Below are positions 24,037-35,370 of a DNA stretch of 64,000 nt, piece by piece. The notes below the pieces were generated by a model. The model saw only the letters and a list, made by a program, of their open reading frames with translations. It was not told the DNA's origin and made no database searches. Source of the stretch: Prillingera fragicola (taxonomy: Eukaryota; Basidiomycota; Tremellomycetes; Trichosporonales; Trichosporonaceae); assembly GCA_002335605.1 (NCBI GenBank), contig BEDY01000002.1, forward strand, positions 2,567,021-2,631,020. The letters are read 5' to 3'. The position numbers were made by a program, and so were the translations under genes. Positions within the stretch are counted from its first letter, which is position 1; each line of letters starts with the position of its first letter.

Positions 24037-25295
24037 ATGGCCATCCTCCCAACCCACAAGGCCCCTTATTCACCCCCCCCGCCGCCCCGCCGCAACTCCT
24101 TTCTGTCATCTCGCTCTATTCGCCAGTTCTACCGCGAGCGCCGGACACCAGTGCTCATCGGCCTCGTCATCACATTCCTGCTCTTGCTGGTCAACGCCAG
24201 GCGCATCAACACTGCCCGCCGCGACCTCGGATACCTCTTGCGACCCATATGGGATCGGCCGCCCACACCTTTTGAAGTCATCACCCACTACCCCTCTCCA
24301 GCTCCCATCGGCACCAACGCGTCGTGGTGCGCTAGCCACGGCTGGAGCGCACGTTCCACGCGCCCCGTGGTCGTCGACGCGATCCCAATCTCCACCGAGC
24401 TCGACATGCTCGAGCTGCGTATTCGCGAGTACGCAGGCTACGTCGACTTTTTCCTCATTGTCGAGTCGGCCATGACGTTTGCCGGCACGCCGAAGCCGCT
24501 ACATTTCGCTGAAAACTGGTCACGCTTCGAGGCCCTTGCTGACAAGGCCGGGGCCAAGATTGTCTACACCAAGGTCGACGGTTTCGAAGCCAACCTGCCA
24601 AAGGGTAGCTTTGCCAACGAGGTCAAGCAGCGCCAGACAGTCACCGGCCTGATCACCGAGCAGCGGCGCGCCGGACGCATCCCGGCGGGCAGTCTGGTGA
24701 TTATGAGCGACGTCGACGAGATTATCTCGCGTGACACGCTTGCACTCCTCACTGCTTGCGAGGGATACCCCGAGGAGCTCCACCTGCAGGTGCGCAATTA
24801 CCGGTATTCGTTTGCGCAGCCGCTGCGCGACGGCGGCTACTGGCGTCCACACGTCACGACTGTTCCATCCGATGCGAACGCACAGGTCGTCTACCACCAC
24901 GGCCGGTCCGGGAACGTCATGCTGGCCGACGCCGGTTGGCACTGTACCTTCTGCTTCCCGACACTTGAGGATATGCGTGTCAAGATGCGCGGGTACTCGC
25001 ACAACGACCGCGCGACGGGCGTCGCCCTCGAGGAGGCCGCGCTGCGAAAGAAGGTGTGCAGCGGCCAAGACCCTTTTGGCATGTGGCCGGTAAGTAGACC
25101 CGTAGACTCTGGGTTCACTTTGCACGGGTAGCTAACGCATGCGCGCAGGAAGAGTATACATTCAAAGACATTATCGCCCAGTCGGGACCCATCACGCCGG
25201 CCCAGTCGTTCCGCGACGTCCCCCGCGCGTTGACTGAGAATCCGGCGCGGTTCCCATACCTGCTCGACAAGGGGTGTGAGCGGCCTGACAAGTAG
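24037..25295 (+). CDS. Glycosyltransferase family 17 protein (GnT-III-like)
   Basis: Type II Golgi membrane protein of 399 residues from two exons (24037-25089, 25149-25295). A short cytosolic tail rich in Pro and Arg is followed by one membrane anchor (PVLIGLVITFLLLLVN, near residue 45). The lumenal GT17 domain shows ELDMLELRIREYAGYVDFF, then VESAMTFAG, the metal/nucleotide DxD in SLVIMSDVDEI, and GWHCTFCFPT. Animal GT17 (MGAT3) adds the bisecting GlcNAc to N-glycans; fungal members are uncharacterised and the acceptor may differ. The ATG at 24037 has a perfect context (tccaccATGg). Confidence 0.92.
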
Positions 25296-25820
25296 TGCTG
25301 GTTCGTGTACTTTGTCAAGTTGTGAGGTGGGCAGAGACGTGCATGGCGGGAGAAGTGGTAGCGGCGTGAAGAGGTGGAGGTGGAGGCGGAAGCACTGCGC
25401 TGTTGCCGACTCACTGAGCATCGGGCGCCATGGTGGCCTCCAAGCTTACACGAGAGGACCCACTCATCGACGACCAGTACATGTACATCCACCGCCAAGT
25501 TGAGAACTAGGCCAAACCCCGCCGTGCTGCGATCGAACATGAGCGTTCGTGAGATCTGAAAGATGACATTCCACACCAGATCTACAATCTGGCTCAAACC
25601 ACCGAACTCGCGTCCGTTCCGGTGCTATTCACACTCTGTGGTCATGGTAACCCGCAGACGAGGGAGATTCACTGTAGCTGTAGTATAGGGTATGCATTGT
25701 AGCGTTGTGGATATTTGCAACTGGCAAGGGGCCTGGGAAGATACAAGAGCTGATCCTAACATAGACCTATCCATCACCTTTCCCAACTCACCTCCTACGC
25801 CACCACAACCACAAGCCCTT

Positions 25821-26372
25821 ATGCCCTCAACGACAGGTACTCACCACCATCAAACCCCACAGAACTGACACGACCCAGTAACGACGACGTTTTACACCTC
25901 TTCGTGGAAAATCACCCCTCTCGACCCCGGCGCAGGCGTCAACCCCGCATCACCGCTCCTGCTGGGCACCAAGATCTTTAGCCTTGACGACGACCAGTGG
26001 AAAGGCGACGCCGTAGGCCAGTATATCCTGTGAGTCTGCTCCAAGTAATTCCTAGACGCTGATACTCGCGCAGCTCGCCGGCGGCGTCGGGCACGCTCCA
26101 CCGGTTCACCGGCCACGCGGTCTTCAGCGGCGTGCTGTGTGGCCGCAAGGGGTCGTTTGTGCTGCACTCGACGGGGACGGAGCACAAGGGGTCCATTGGT
26201 GGGACGTGGGTCGTGCTCCCGGACACGGCTACGTGAGTAGAGTTGTGTTTTGTGTGGTCGCTGAAGATGCCGCAGCGGTGAGCTTGTGGGCGTAGCTGGA
26301 GAGGGCATGTATCATGTCGATCAGAGCGGCGAGGGGTCCAAGACGCATTGTAATTTGACTGTGCGGTTCTAG
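25821..26372 (+). CDS. DUF3224-like small protein, four exons
   Basis: No long open frame marks this gene; it appears only after splicing 25821-25836, 25879-26029, 26074-26232 and 26276-26372. This gives 140 residues with all four junctions in frame. All three introns start gt and end ag; the first has a ctgac box, the second gctgat and the third gctga. The protein resembles DUF3224, a small beta-barrel family mainly known from bacteria: TFYTSSWKITPLD at the start, LHRFTGHAVFSGVLCGRKGSFVLHSTGT-type core strands split here by an intron-free exon, then ATGELVGVAGEG. There is no signal peptide or membrane segment. Function unknown. Bacterial origin by transfer is possible but untested. Confidence 0.78.
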
Positions 26373-27145
26373 GTCGCGTGTGTGCTGGTAAGGGCTGTGG
26401 TGATGGTCGCGTATTGGCGGAATGCTATTGTCTTCTCTCTCGCTTGTTGCTTGTCTCAACAAAAGCCCAAGATGATGTCGAGCTTGCAGTGGGGTTGTCT
26501 CTAGATGTCTCCGTGGAGCGTGGACTGTTCGACTGGCGTCCCTTGATTTGCGTCAGCCAAGCAAGTGGCACCGGCTGGCCGATGCGCAGATTCGGCACCT
26601 CTCTTCAGAGTACGTTATGCCCTTCCGTTGCGTCGAGATGAATAGTAGTACGATGCGGGCCGGAACATTGGTTGACGAACAGTGAAGAGGACCGACAATC
26701 AGGTGGCCGATGAATGCCGAGATGCCGACGTGGTGGAGACCTTGCTCCGCTTCTCTGCTCCAAGCAGTATTGAGCATTTGAATGGTAAGACTCACTCATT
26801 CAAAACTATTCGCCTCCTGTGGCCACGTCTGTGGATGGCATACCAAGTCTGGGTCCTGCATTGTATCTGCGGCTTTTCGTAGTGTGAGCACCGCACAGTT
26901 GCGGCATTAGTTTCGCCACCGGACGTTGGTCAGACTGGCCGCTTCTTGAGGTGGCAGAGAAGAGTTTCAACGGTGTGACATTGCTGGCAGGTAGAATACA
27001 ACGTAGAACATGTGCTTGAGGCGATAACGAAGTGCGGCGATAACGGCAACGTTGAGGTGGAGCCTGGTGAGAAGTACGACGAATCTGGTAGGCTTCGGCG
27101 CCGCGTCGATGGCCACGACTGCAAAGCAGCTCGCTATAAAAACGC
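26373..27145. other. Intergenic region
   Basis: I see no supported coding sequence in this 770 bp. A minus-strand open frame (27180-26806) overlaps the 3' end of the next gene but has no domain and poor splice continuity. Confidence 0.45.
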
Positions 27146-27629
27146 TTAGACACCTCGCCCATGTGGGGTGATACTTGCACATGTTAGCATATTGCGTCGA
27201 CCATCGACCGTTCAGACACACACTCACGTGTGCAGCGTTACATTCTCGGCTTTCCAACTTCTGCTGCCCCCCTCCCCCACCCATCCCAAGCGGGCGAGAC
27301 CTTGCTGGGGTCCACCCACTGCGACCTTGGCGGAACCGGTGGTGGACGAGGTACTTCTGAAGTTGACGTTGCCTGGTGTGCTGCCGTCATGTGGATTCGG
27401 GCTGGCAGGAAGGCTGGATGAGTGTTTGCCGGGTTGTAGAGTCGTTGGACCTGGGGTTGAAAGGCTGGTGATTGAAGAGTCCGCTGTGTTGATGCTGGTG
27501 CTGGTGCTGGGGCCGTTGGGCGCTTGTTCTGGGACAACATGGTGTCTGTGGAGGGGTAGTGAGAGAGTGTAAGAGTGAGTACGAGTTGTGGTGGGAGAAG
27601 AGTACGGGTGAGTCGGACACCTCCGTCAT
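27146..27629 (-). CDS. Ser/Thr-rich protein of unknown function, three exons
   Basis: Splicing 27629-27583, 27545-27228 and 27173-27146 gives an in-frame product of 130 residues, MTEVSDSPVLFSHHNS... to ...TPHGRGV. The second intron is textbook (gtgagt, gctaac, then gcaag). The first (37 nt) has gtactc and ccacag but only a weak branch site. The product is Ser/Thr/Pro/Gly-rich (for example TSSTTGSAKVAVGGPQQG) with no recognisable domain, signal or membrane segment; it may be disordered. Another frame of the same exon is open for 100 codons, so the frame choice rests on the splice sites. It diverges from the LYC1-like gene across 200 bp carrying two E-boxes. Confidence 0.45.
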
Positions 27630-27631
27630 TG

Positions 27632-27651
27632 TCACGTGGATATCACGTGGA
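27632..27651. promoter_or_regulatory. Paired CACGTG E-boxes
   Basis: TCACGTGGATATCACGTGG holds two CACGTG cores one helical turn apart, between two divergent starts. Fungal Cbf1/Pho4/USF-type bHLH factors bind this core. Use by either gene is inferred from position. Confidence 0.55.
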
Positions 27652-27828
27652 ATGGGTCATGTTGGCAGTGATTGCCGACATGATGTTATTGACTCGCCTC
27701 TCTTTCGTTCATTCTCTCTCTCTCCCCCCACCTGCTGCTGACACGGCTCCCTGTCACATCCACAGCCCACCCAAAAGGCAGATCAACCCAGCCCATCTCT
27801 CTTCTCATCTACACATACTCTCATCACC

Positions 27829-29087
27829 ATGGTCGACTACTCCAAGCTAACAATCGTCCTTGCCTCGCCAGCCCAGGCAAGGGCAGCCGTCGACAACCAC
27901 TACCCATTCTGGGGCCAGCCCCGTGGTTTCGACACCGCGTCCTATCATGCTCGCGAAGGGGTGCTCCAGGACCCCAACCAGCCGTGGGCCGCCAACAATG
28001 GGTTTGTCACTTGGGCGCTTGTACCCAGGGATGACCCAACTACCACCGATCTGTTGGCAGCTTGTGAGACGTGAGTGCACGCAGGGGAGCCAAACCCGAG
28101 GAGCCTACATCAGCGCTCTCACGGCAAGCAGTGCAGTACTGACAGCCAGCTACCGCCGGGGTGCTCTCGTCCTCGCACCGGGCAGTGACACCCCGACCGA
28201 GACGTACAGCTACGGCATAGCTTCAGTCTTTTGCCCACCTGAACAACGCAACAACGGGTACCCGCGCCATCTTCTTTCGCTGCTTCACTACGTCCTCGCC
28301 CCAGAGGACGCTCTGCCTCCCTTCCCAGAGGCATGGGGGGCAGCACCAGTCGTCCCAGAGGGGTACCAGAATGCGGCTTTCAGCACTCTGTGGTCTGATG
28401 TCGGACCGACCTACTACTCCAAGGCCGCACAGGGTGCTGGTGAGAGCATGCGGCTTGGGTGGGTGGCGGACACGCGCGAGAAGCGTATCTGGACTCTGCC
28501 TGCTTCGAGTGATGCAGACAGGGTCTCGGAGGACGGCTGGGAGTGGCTCGATGAGGACGCAGCGTTTGCTCTCCAGGATGAGGCCGCCAAGCGCATGAAG
28601 CGTGATATCGTCACCAAAGGCGATGCCAGCAAGACTCGCCTAGCCATCTTGCCGTCGGCGTGAGTCTACTGGGACTTGAACAGAACTGACAAGCAGCGGT
28701 ATCTTCAAGATTCCAGCGGTGCGATACAAAATGTCGACGACTGGCCGCAAGACGGGTGACGTGACTTTCGGGCTCTCTCTCCCCGCTGCCGCGGGCGGTG
28801 AGCGGCCGTTCGTTGTCTACCACTGCGCCCCACCCAACAAGGGCGAGACGGCTGAACGCCTGGAGATTCGTCACATCAGTGGCGACGTCCCCTTTGCGGC
28901 TCTCGTCGCTGCGGCGCGCCACGAAGGCGCTGGCAGCATCGAAGCCTGGGATGTAGGCGACAAGTGGGATGGCGAGATGGGTGGGCCGCGCAAGTTTAAC
29001 GACGAGCATATCTCGGCCATTGCAGTTTACGGGGCTAAGCCCGAGGATGTCGAGTGGGTCTGGTGTGAGAAGTATCCTTGGGTCTAG
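27829..29087 (+). CDS. LYC1-like GNAT acetyltransferase
   Basis: Predicted acetyltransferase of 380 residues from three exons (27829-28070, 28150-28659, 28697-29087). The central part has the GNAT acetyl-CoA pattern: SYGIASVFCPPEQRNNGYPRHL (R/Q-x-x-G-x-G/A variant RNNGYP) followed by LLHYVLA and STLWSDVGPTYY. This arrangement, with a long C-terminal half, is that of fungal LYC1, a lysine N6-acetyltransferase known from Yarrowia. The variant loop RNNGYP departs from the usual Q/R-x-x-G-x-A. The start ATG is in good context (tcaccATGg). Substrate inferred from family only. It converges on the thioesterase gene with only 130 bp between stops. Confidence 0.8.
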
Positions 29088-29217
29088 ACGATGAGAGCAG
29101 GCCTCTGCCGCTAGAGCACAAGTCAGATCTGGGGAAGAGGCTGCGGTCATAGAATATTATACAGATTGGGAAAACAATGCACAAGTAAAGTCTACCGGGT
29201 CTCCACCGCGTCCAGGC

Positions 29218-29725
29218 TCACAACTTTGCCGAGCCGTCGACATCATTCGCGACGGCCTCCAACCCCTTTCGCATCTGCTCGACCATGGATGTCGGCCTGC
29301 GCGTCTCGGGATGCACGAACACGTGGGTAAACCCACCCACTGCCGCGGGCGTATCCTCGCCCTCGGGGAAGAATCCGACTTCGTACGTCACGCTGCTGTT
29401 GCCGAGCTTGGCCACGCGGAGGCCCAAGTCGACGACGCCGGGAAAGGTGAGCGAGCTGAAATAGTTGCACTGGCTGTGGACGACGAGGCCGATCGGGTTA
29501 TCGCTCGGTGACATGGGTGTGAGGCCGCATTTCTCAATCAGATACGTGTTGACAACGGCGTCGATCCTGGGTTGTCAGTGAACGCAACAGGGGGAGGACG
29601 CACAAAAAGTTGTACTGGCTGTTGTTGACGTGGCCGTACATGTCGTTGTCGGCCCAGCGGAGGCGGTAGGCTTGGAACCAGGGGTAGTGGGTACGCAGGC
29701 GGGAGCGGAGGGCTGCGGCAGACAT
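29218..29725 (-). CDS. Hot-dog thioesterase (4-hydroxybenzoyl-CoA type)
   Basis: Acyl-CoA thioesterase-like protein of 156 residues from two exons (29725-29604, 29566-29218). The YbgC/4HBT motif with the catalytic Asp is plain: RLRWADNDMYGHVNNSQY. The central strands include YFSSLTFPGVVDLGLRVAKLG and FTHVFVHPETRRP. An in-frame upstream ATG would add about 25 residues rich in Ser/His; I chose 29725 (acagccATGt) because it matches family length. Substrate unknown; cytosolic or mitochondrial. Confidence 0.9.
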
Positions 29726-30054
29726 GGCTGTTGCTAGCGGGGTGTGTGATGAGAATGCTGTCGAGGTAGAGGAGAAATGAGAATGAGGATGAGGATAAGA
29801 CATGGGATGAGGGGATGGCACGGATGAGATTAGCCGGGTGACACCGGCCGGAGGTAGCCGGGACCTCCACTCTGCATGTCCACCGACCGAGGCATTGTCA
29901 ACAAATGTTGTAGATCATGCAACGCAGAGCTCGACAGAGTCTACACTGACTTGCATGGTGCATGGGACATGTTCGTACAAAGCGTCTACCCTCGACAATC
30001 AAGTGCCGTTTTCCGGACCGGCCACCAGCAGACGCGGGACTTCGGTGATGGCCG

Positions 30055-32540
30055 TCAGCGCTCGCCCCTGCGTCGGCGCCGAGTATGCCCCTGCTGTTGA
30101 TCTTGAACCACGGATACGTCGCCCTGCAGTCCCTCTGATTCACAGTCAAAGTTGCAGCCCGGATATTCATCCGCGTTCTTCTCGCCTGCCAGACCGACAA
30201 AGTTGAGCCACCCGAACGTGACCCCGCCACCCTGGCACGACAAGGCAACCTGCACTGTCAGCGAGCAACATCGAGACGTGAGACACTCACAGTGGTACCG
30301 AGTACGACTACGCCATACCCAGCAAACACAATCACAAGGGCCCAGCCATCAAGCACCAGCACGGCCATGGGTGCAAGTGCCCGTTCGCTGGCAGTCGTAT
30401 AGTCCATGCCTAGGCTACCGAGCACAAGCAATCCCAGCAAACTGAGAGCGATGCCGACGCCGGTATACAGTGAGTGAACGATATAATGGGGCGCCCCGGT
30501 GAAGCGGTAGCGAATCCCCGAGCGGGCTGCTGTTAGGAGCAGAGAGATGCCCGAGGAGGGGAACAGCCACCATACGCCAGACAGAGCGGCGTTGAGCAGA
30601 GAGACAATGTAGGTCTGCAGCTCCAAGACGAGGTGGTCGCGCTGAGCTGGCAGTGTGTCCAGCTGTGCGTCTACCTCTTCTGACGTGAGATCCACCCACG
30701 AGTGCACATGCACCGCGCTTGGAGCGTCCATGATTGCCGTGTAGTGGTGGACGAGGGAACGGTCAAAGTGGGGGACGCTGAATTTCTGCCATGTTAGCCC
30801 TATCCACAATCGTTACCCACAGTGGCGAGCTTGTCAAGCGAGTTAAGACGGTCTTGAATTAACAGGACGTGTGGGTCAACCAGGTCGGTCGCATTCCCTA
30901 GGACCTCAAAGTCGCCTCTCTCGAGGCTGCCAACCACCTGGGTCCAATACGCGTTCGCCTCCCAGATCGCATCGTACTCGTCCCGGAAACTCGCATATGG
31001 ATCCGCACGATCCAGAAATGTCCCGTAGCCGCTCAAGGTCCCCTCGTTTAGCCTCACGCCGTGCGTGAACGTCGCGGCAGCGACCGAGTCCCAGATCGCT
31101 CCAGCATGAACCGTGGCAGCATACCATGAGCTGCACCTAATGACATTCTTTCCGTCAGTCTTAGTCAGCGAGGAGCCGACCCACCGACATGGCAGCCAGG
31201 AGCAGTACAAGACTGAGGTGCAGCGGAAAGTGCACCGCTTCCCATAATGCGCCACGCGTGCGTGTGATGATTTCGCTTTCGCAAAAGTCGGCAAAGAGAA
31301 TGCTCCAGAAAAAGTACAGAATTCCCAGCGCTGGGGTGTTAGCGTGCACAGAGACGACAAGGCTCACAGAGGAGGACCTGGAAGTAGGTCACTTTGGAGT
31401 TTTCGCCCATGCCTGTGACGGCAGCCGAGAGAGCGTTGATGATGATCCAGAACCCGTCGCTGCTGTGTTTGTCAGCTCGGGAGACTGCAGGGTGCACCCA
31501 CACCATGACGATCGTGAGGCTGCCGTACCGCTCGCCAAGCGTTTCCAGCTCCACGCGAGGCGTTGCGTTAAAGTAAGACTGCACTAGACGGGTGATGACC
31601 TCTAGCCCTACCGCGATGTAGAGCATGGACAATTTTGTGACTGCCATGAGTGTCGAGTTTGCCGGCAAGACGACGGCCGTCATTGAACACAATGCCGAAG
31701 CCACCAACGAAGCGGTCGTGATCATCTCGCGCCGAACCGGTCGTTTAATTGCCCTGCCATCAATGACGACTGTTGTCAGCGCCACCTACTGCGATCACTC
31801 ACCAAACACGTACTGCACGGCAAGCAGAGCGCGATAGATTGTATACGTGATGCCGACAGTTTAAAGCTCTCCCCCGCCAGCTCTGCCGTCAGCTCAGTCC
31901 ACTGCAAGACTCACCGTGAGTGACCCTCAGCTCTGGCTCGACATCCGGCTCTAGCTCCTCCGCATCAAGCAGGAAACGGGGATCCCATCCCTCCGAGATC
32001 GCACCCATGTACATGAACAGCACGAGCTGCAGCCCTTTGATCAAGCGGTGAAACCGGTCGTTGCCCTCATATCGGATGTCATAGTGCACTTGGGTCGTCC
32101 ACAGCCAATGCACGAGGATAAAGTATCTACCGCGTCAGAGGCGATGACATTTGGTACGCACGTCACGTAGCTGGGGATGGCACCAGGCTGGTCTAGAGAG
32201 TGCGTGTCGTTAAAAACAACCAAGATCCCACACAGTGCGACGTCTTGCGCATCAGCCTACAGCACTGCAAGACGGACGCACCAAAGAACAAGTCCAGCCA
32301 CTTGATAGCCCTAGCCTGTGGGGGGAGCCACCGCCCAGCCCCATCCGCTGCTGGCAGCGGTTTCCAGCGCCACGGCAGCGGGTGCAGGCTCTTGCGGTGG
32401 CGTTTGGAAGACAAGTCGAGCCCGAGGTGTTTTCGGTGATGCCGAGGGGTGGGGGGATGGTTGGTGTTCGTTGGGTGCTCTGGGGTTGGTCTGGACAGGT
32501 AGGAAGATTCACCGCGGAGGCGACGGGGTGGGTCGATCAT
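30055..32540 (-). CDS. LtrA-like multi-pass membrane protein, possible frameshift
   Basis: Member of the low-temperature-requirement A family: integral membrane proteins of uncertain role. After splicing, the signature reads WLDLFFDVALCGILVVF, followed by YFILVHWLWTTQVHYDIRY and GWDP. The second signature region is ERYGSLTIVM. About nine membrane helices alternate with short loops, and a large soluble loop lies in the C-terminal third. The start is the ATG at 32540. One exon is a problem. The helix GITYTIYRALLAVQYVF (31,855-31,805) aligns with the paralogue at 36722-39506, but an in-frame TAA at about 31,861-31,863 separates it from everything upstream. I see no ag acceptor that avoids it. 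Either a 1-2 nt indel has broken the gene, or a donor at gtatac skips this helix in frame. Other exons look intact. Confidence 0.68.
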
Positions 32541-32879
32541 GCTCCAAGTCGCAGATGCGCAGAGTGTAGGAAACTACGTGCAGCGGCGAGTGAGCTCAGT
32601 TGAGACATAGTAATATGCAAGTCATTGACCGACGTGGGGATGTGTCGTCGTCGTGAGAGCAGCCCAGGCCTGTGTGTGGGACGCGTACGTCGCAGTTGCA
32701 AAGACGTCGGTGGTCAAACAAGCAACGTCATGGGCATCAACTCGCCGAGATGGCGTCCGGAACAGCGACCTCAATGTCCATTGCATAAGGCACTATCAAC
32801 TAAAAAGTCCATCGCGAAATTGTCCACAACAATGTTCCTGAGCCTTGCCGGCCAGCGTGCGCACCGAGTGTGCCCACGC

Positions 32880-33598
32880 TCACTCGTCCTCGACGCGGAA
32901 CTTGGCACTGCGGCGGCGCTTGGCGGTGCCGGCCGTCCAGACCTGGTTGGTGTTGCCGCCGGCACACTGCCAGGTCTGGAGCTGCTGGCCGTTGGCCATG
33001 TTGCCGTTGGTGAGGTCGAGGCACTGGTCTGCGGGGGAGCGTCAGCGCGATCCTCTTTCGCATCACTGGAATGCGGCACACGGTGAGACTCACTGTTAGC
33101 AGTCGAGAGACGGTTGTCAGAGCTCCAGTTCCAAGTCTGCTGGGGAACACCCGGGTAGCAGGTCCAGATCTTCATGCCGGTGCCCGACGACGGGTTCGTG
33201 CCAGCGTCGAGGCAATAGTTGGTGCCGGCAAGCTGGACTTGGCCAGAGCCCTTCTTCAGAACCCAGTTCTGGGCAGGGGTGCCGTTGCATTGGTACCTGG
33301 ATTGTCAGCATAATCGAACACCGACAAGGTGGTGGTGGGAAATGAAGGTGGAGGTGGAGGTGACGGTGACGGATGGTGTCGCAAGCCTTGGCGCTGCTGG
33401 AAAGAACACTTACAGCTGAACGGGGGTGCCGTTAGCCTGGTTGTTGCCTTGCACATCGATGCAGTAGCCGCCGTTGAAGTTGGGGTGGAGCTGGACGCCG
33501 GTGGGGGGAGGAGGACCGGAGGACGACGACGAAGGGCCGCACTGGGCCGCGGCAAGGGTGGCGAGGAGGGCCAGCTGGGTGAAGAGGTAGGCGACCAT
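32880..33598 (-). CDS. Secreted ricin-B-fold lectin-like protein 2
   Basis: Secreted protein of 178 residues from three exons (33598-33414, 33296-33094, 33028-32880). The signal peptide is MVAYLFTQLALLATLAAAQ. A Ser/Pro linker precedes one beta-trefoil with YCIDVQ, YCLDAG and QCLDLT repeats and the QxW positions QNW, QTW and NQVW. The tail has a basic stretch (AKRRRSAK). Intron positions and order match the paralogue at 21610-22284. It has no enzymatic domain; probable role is carbohydrate binding at or outside the cell wall. Confidence 0.9.
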
Positions 33599-35370
33599 TG
33601 GTGCGTTGGGCTGTGTTGTGTTTGGGCGGGAGTTGAGTACGCCTGGATTAAGGTAGTAAAGGGTGGTGGGTGAGAGACGGTCGGTGACGGGGGGTTATAT
33701 GGTCATGGGAAGAGATCTGTGGACATGGCTCAACCCCGAGCCTACCTCATCACGTCGCTCACAATAGCAACTGCAGCACAAGCTCACAGACCGAGCGGGC
33801 TTGTTCTTGCGGTGGAGGCGTTGAGAGGCAAACCGTGTATAGCCAAGCTGGCCAAGACGAGAAGAAGACTCAGTGGTGGCGGAGGCAGTGCTCGACGAGT
33901 CTGCTGGACACTCGGCTTCCCTGTATGCGACACGAGACTGTGTAGGTCAAGGCGCTAGAGCTCGCATCCGGCGTCGGAGAGCGGGTCGCAGCACGCAGAG
34001 AGGCATTGGCAGATTCTGATTACTGGCAGAGTCAAGGGTTCCCAATGGTGTCGTCTCGGACATGGCTTCGGAGCTGCGTCGTTGAGCGAGCGGAGGAATG
34101 AGTAGCCGGAAATGGACAGCTGACGCATCCACCAGCGTCTCAGACGGAGTGCATTCCGCCCGGCGACGAAGATGCTCAGGATCTAGGCATGGCTTGGCTG
34201 CTGTCTGCACGCATATGCAACAAGGTTGCAATGTGTAGGTAGGGTTGGGCGGTGCAGCGGAACAGTGGATGCCGAGCGAGCGAGACGGGCAACGAGGCCG
34301 CTTCGAGTGGAGCCGGCCTAGGGTGGACAACGGCGCGCGCGACAATGAGGATCAAGCATAAGTTGATTCTATTCGGGTCTTGGGCCTGGAGGTGGATCTG
34401 GGGGCATGCGGAAGAGAGCAGTGAGAGGAGGAGGAAGGGGAGGGAAAGAGAAGCATGTGGTCTGCTGAGAGGCTGTGCTCTCGTACCAGCTGACCGTCGC
34501 TCATCTCTTCGGCCTCCACCACTCCATCCATCCTCTCCATCAGTTCCGACCGAGCACTCGCTGTTCACTTCTCCAGTCCTCAGCAACTCAATGGCATACG
34601 GATGCATCTCAGGAATAACCGCGTGCTCACTCACAGCCACAGCCAGAGGTACTCTAAGAATACCCAAACTTAGAATAGCCAAACGCGAGGCAGTGGATGG
34701 CACCGAACAGCCCCGGGTACTAATTGCTATTCAGTGGTGCGGCAAACGGTGCGGACAGGCAATAGCTTTTCCGCAGCTAGTGCTTCATAAGCACTAAGCT
34801 GCTCCCGACAAAGCGGTCCAGATGAACAACGTCTTCCCGTCGCCTGTTGTTGGCGGAAGGTGCTTACATGGTATCAGTGTCGCCACATGAGAGATCCAGG
34901 GTTTACTAACACCACTCATTCGTCCGTTGAATTAGACCACCGCATGCGCTCCTCATTGCAGATCTACCAGTCCCCATTCTAACATACGTAGGCGCCAAGT
35001 GAACTCACCACCTGTTGAATCTTTCGGCTAGCTCCTGGCCCCTGGAGCGAAAGACCGCCGTGAGAGCGATCAGGTGACGAGTGGAACCAAACAAGGTTAG
35101 GAATGGCGGTGCAAAGCCTTGTTCTGTTCTGTTCCGCCAGATCGAGGCGAGTCCTGGGCCACTGCGTCTGTATGAGAAGGAATGCAGCAGTCTATGCCTG
35201 CGAATTTACAAGCGCGAGTGCCGTAGTAGGACAGCATGTTCATGACTTGACGGATAAACCGCGGAGCGAGCACTGTCTACTGCGGTAGTCATCACGGCGG
35301 TTCTTTGGAGGGCGCTGTACGGCCAAAGAATGCGACCAATAATGTTTCTAGCTACACGGGTGCATGTAAT
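33599..35370. other. Intergenic region
   Basis: No supported gene in 1.77 kb. Two overlapping open frames on opposite strands (about 34,176-34,797) have no domain, no splice support and no start context, and I read them as chance. Confidence 0.5.

Noticed and set aside
27238..27540. 100-codon minus-strand Pro-rich open frame
   Set aside because: It ends before the strong donor gtgagt; another frame of the same exon splices cleanly at both ends.
21610..33598. Ricin-type toxin genes
   Set aside because: Only the carbohydrate-binding trefoil is present; there is no catalytic chain.
34176..34797. Overlapping long open frames on both strands
   Set aside because: They contradict each other and neither has a domain, splice sites or start context.
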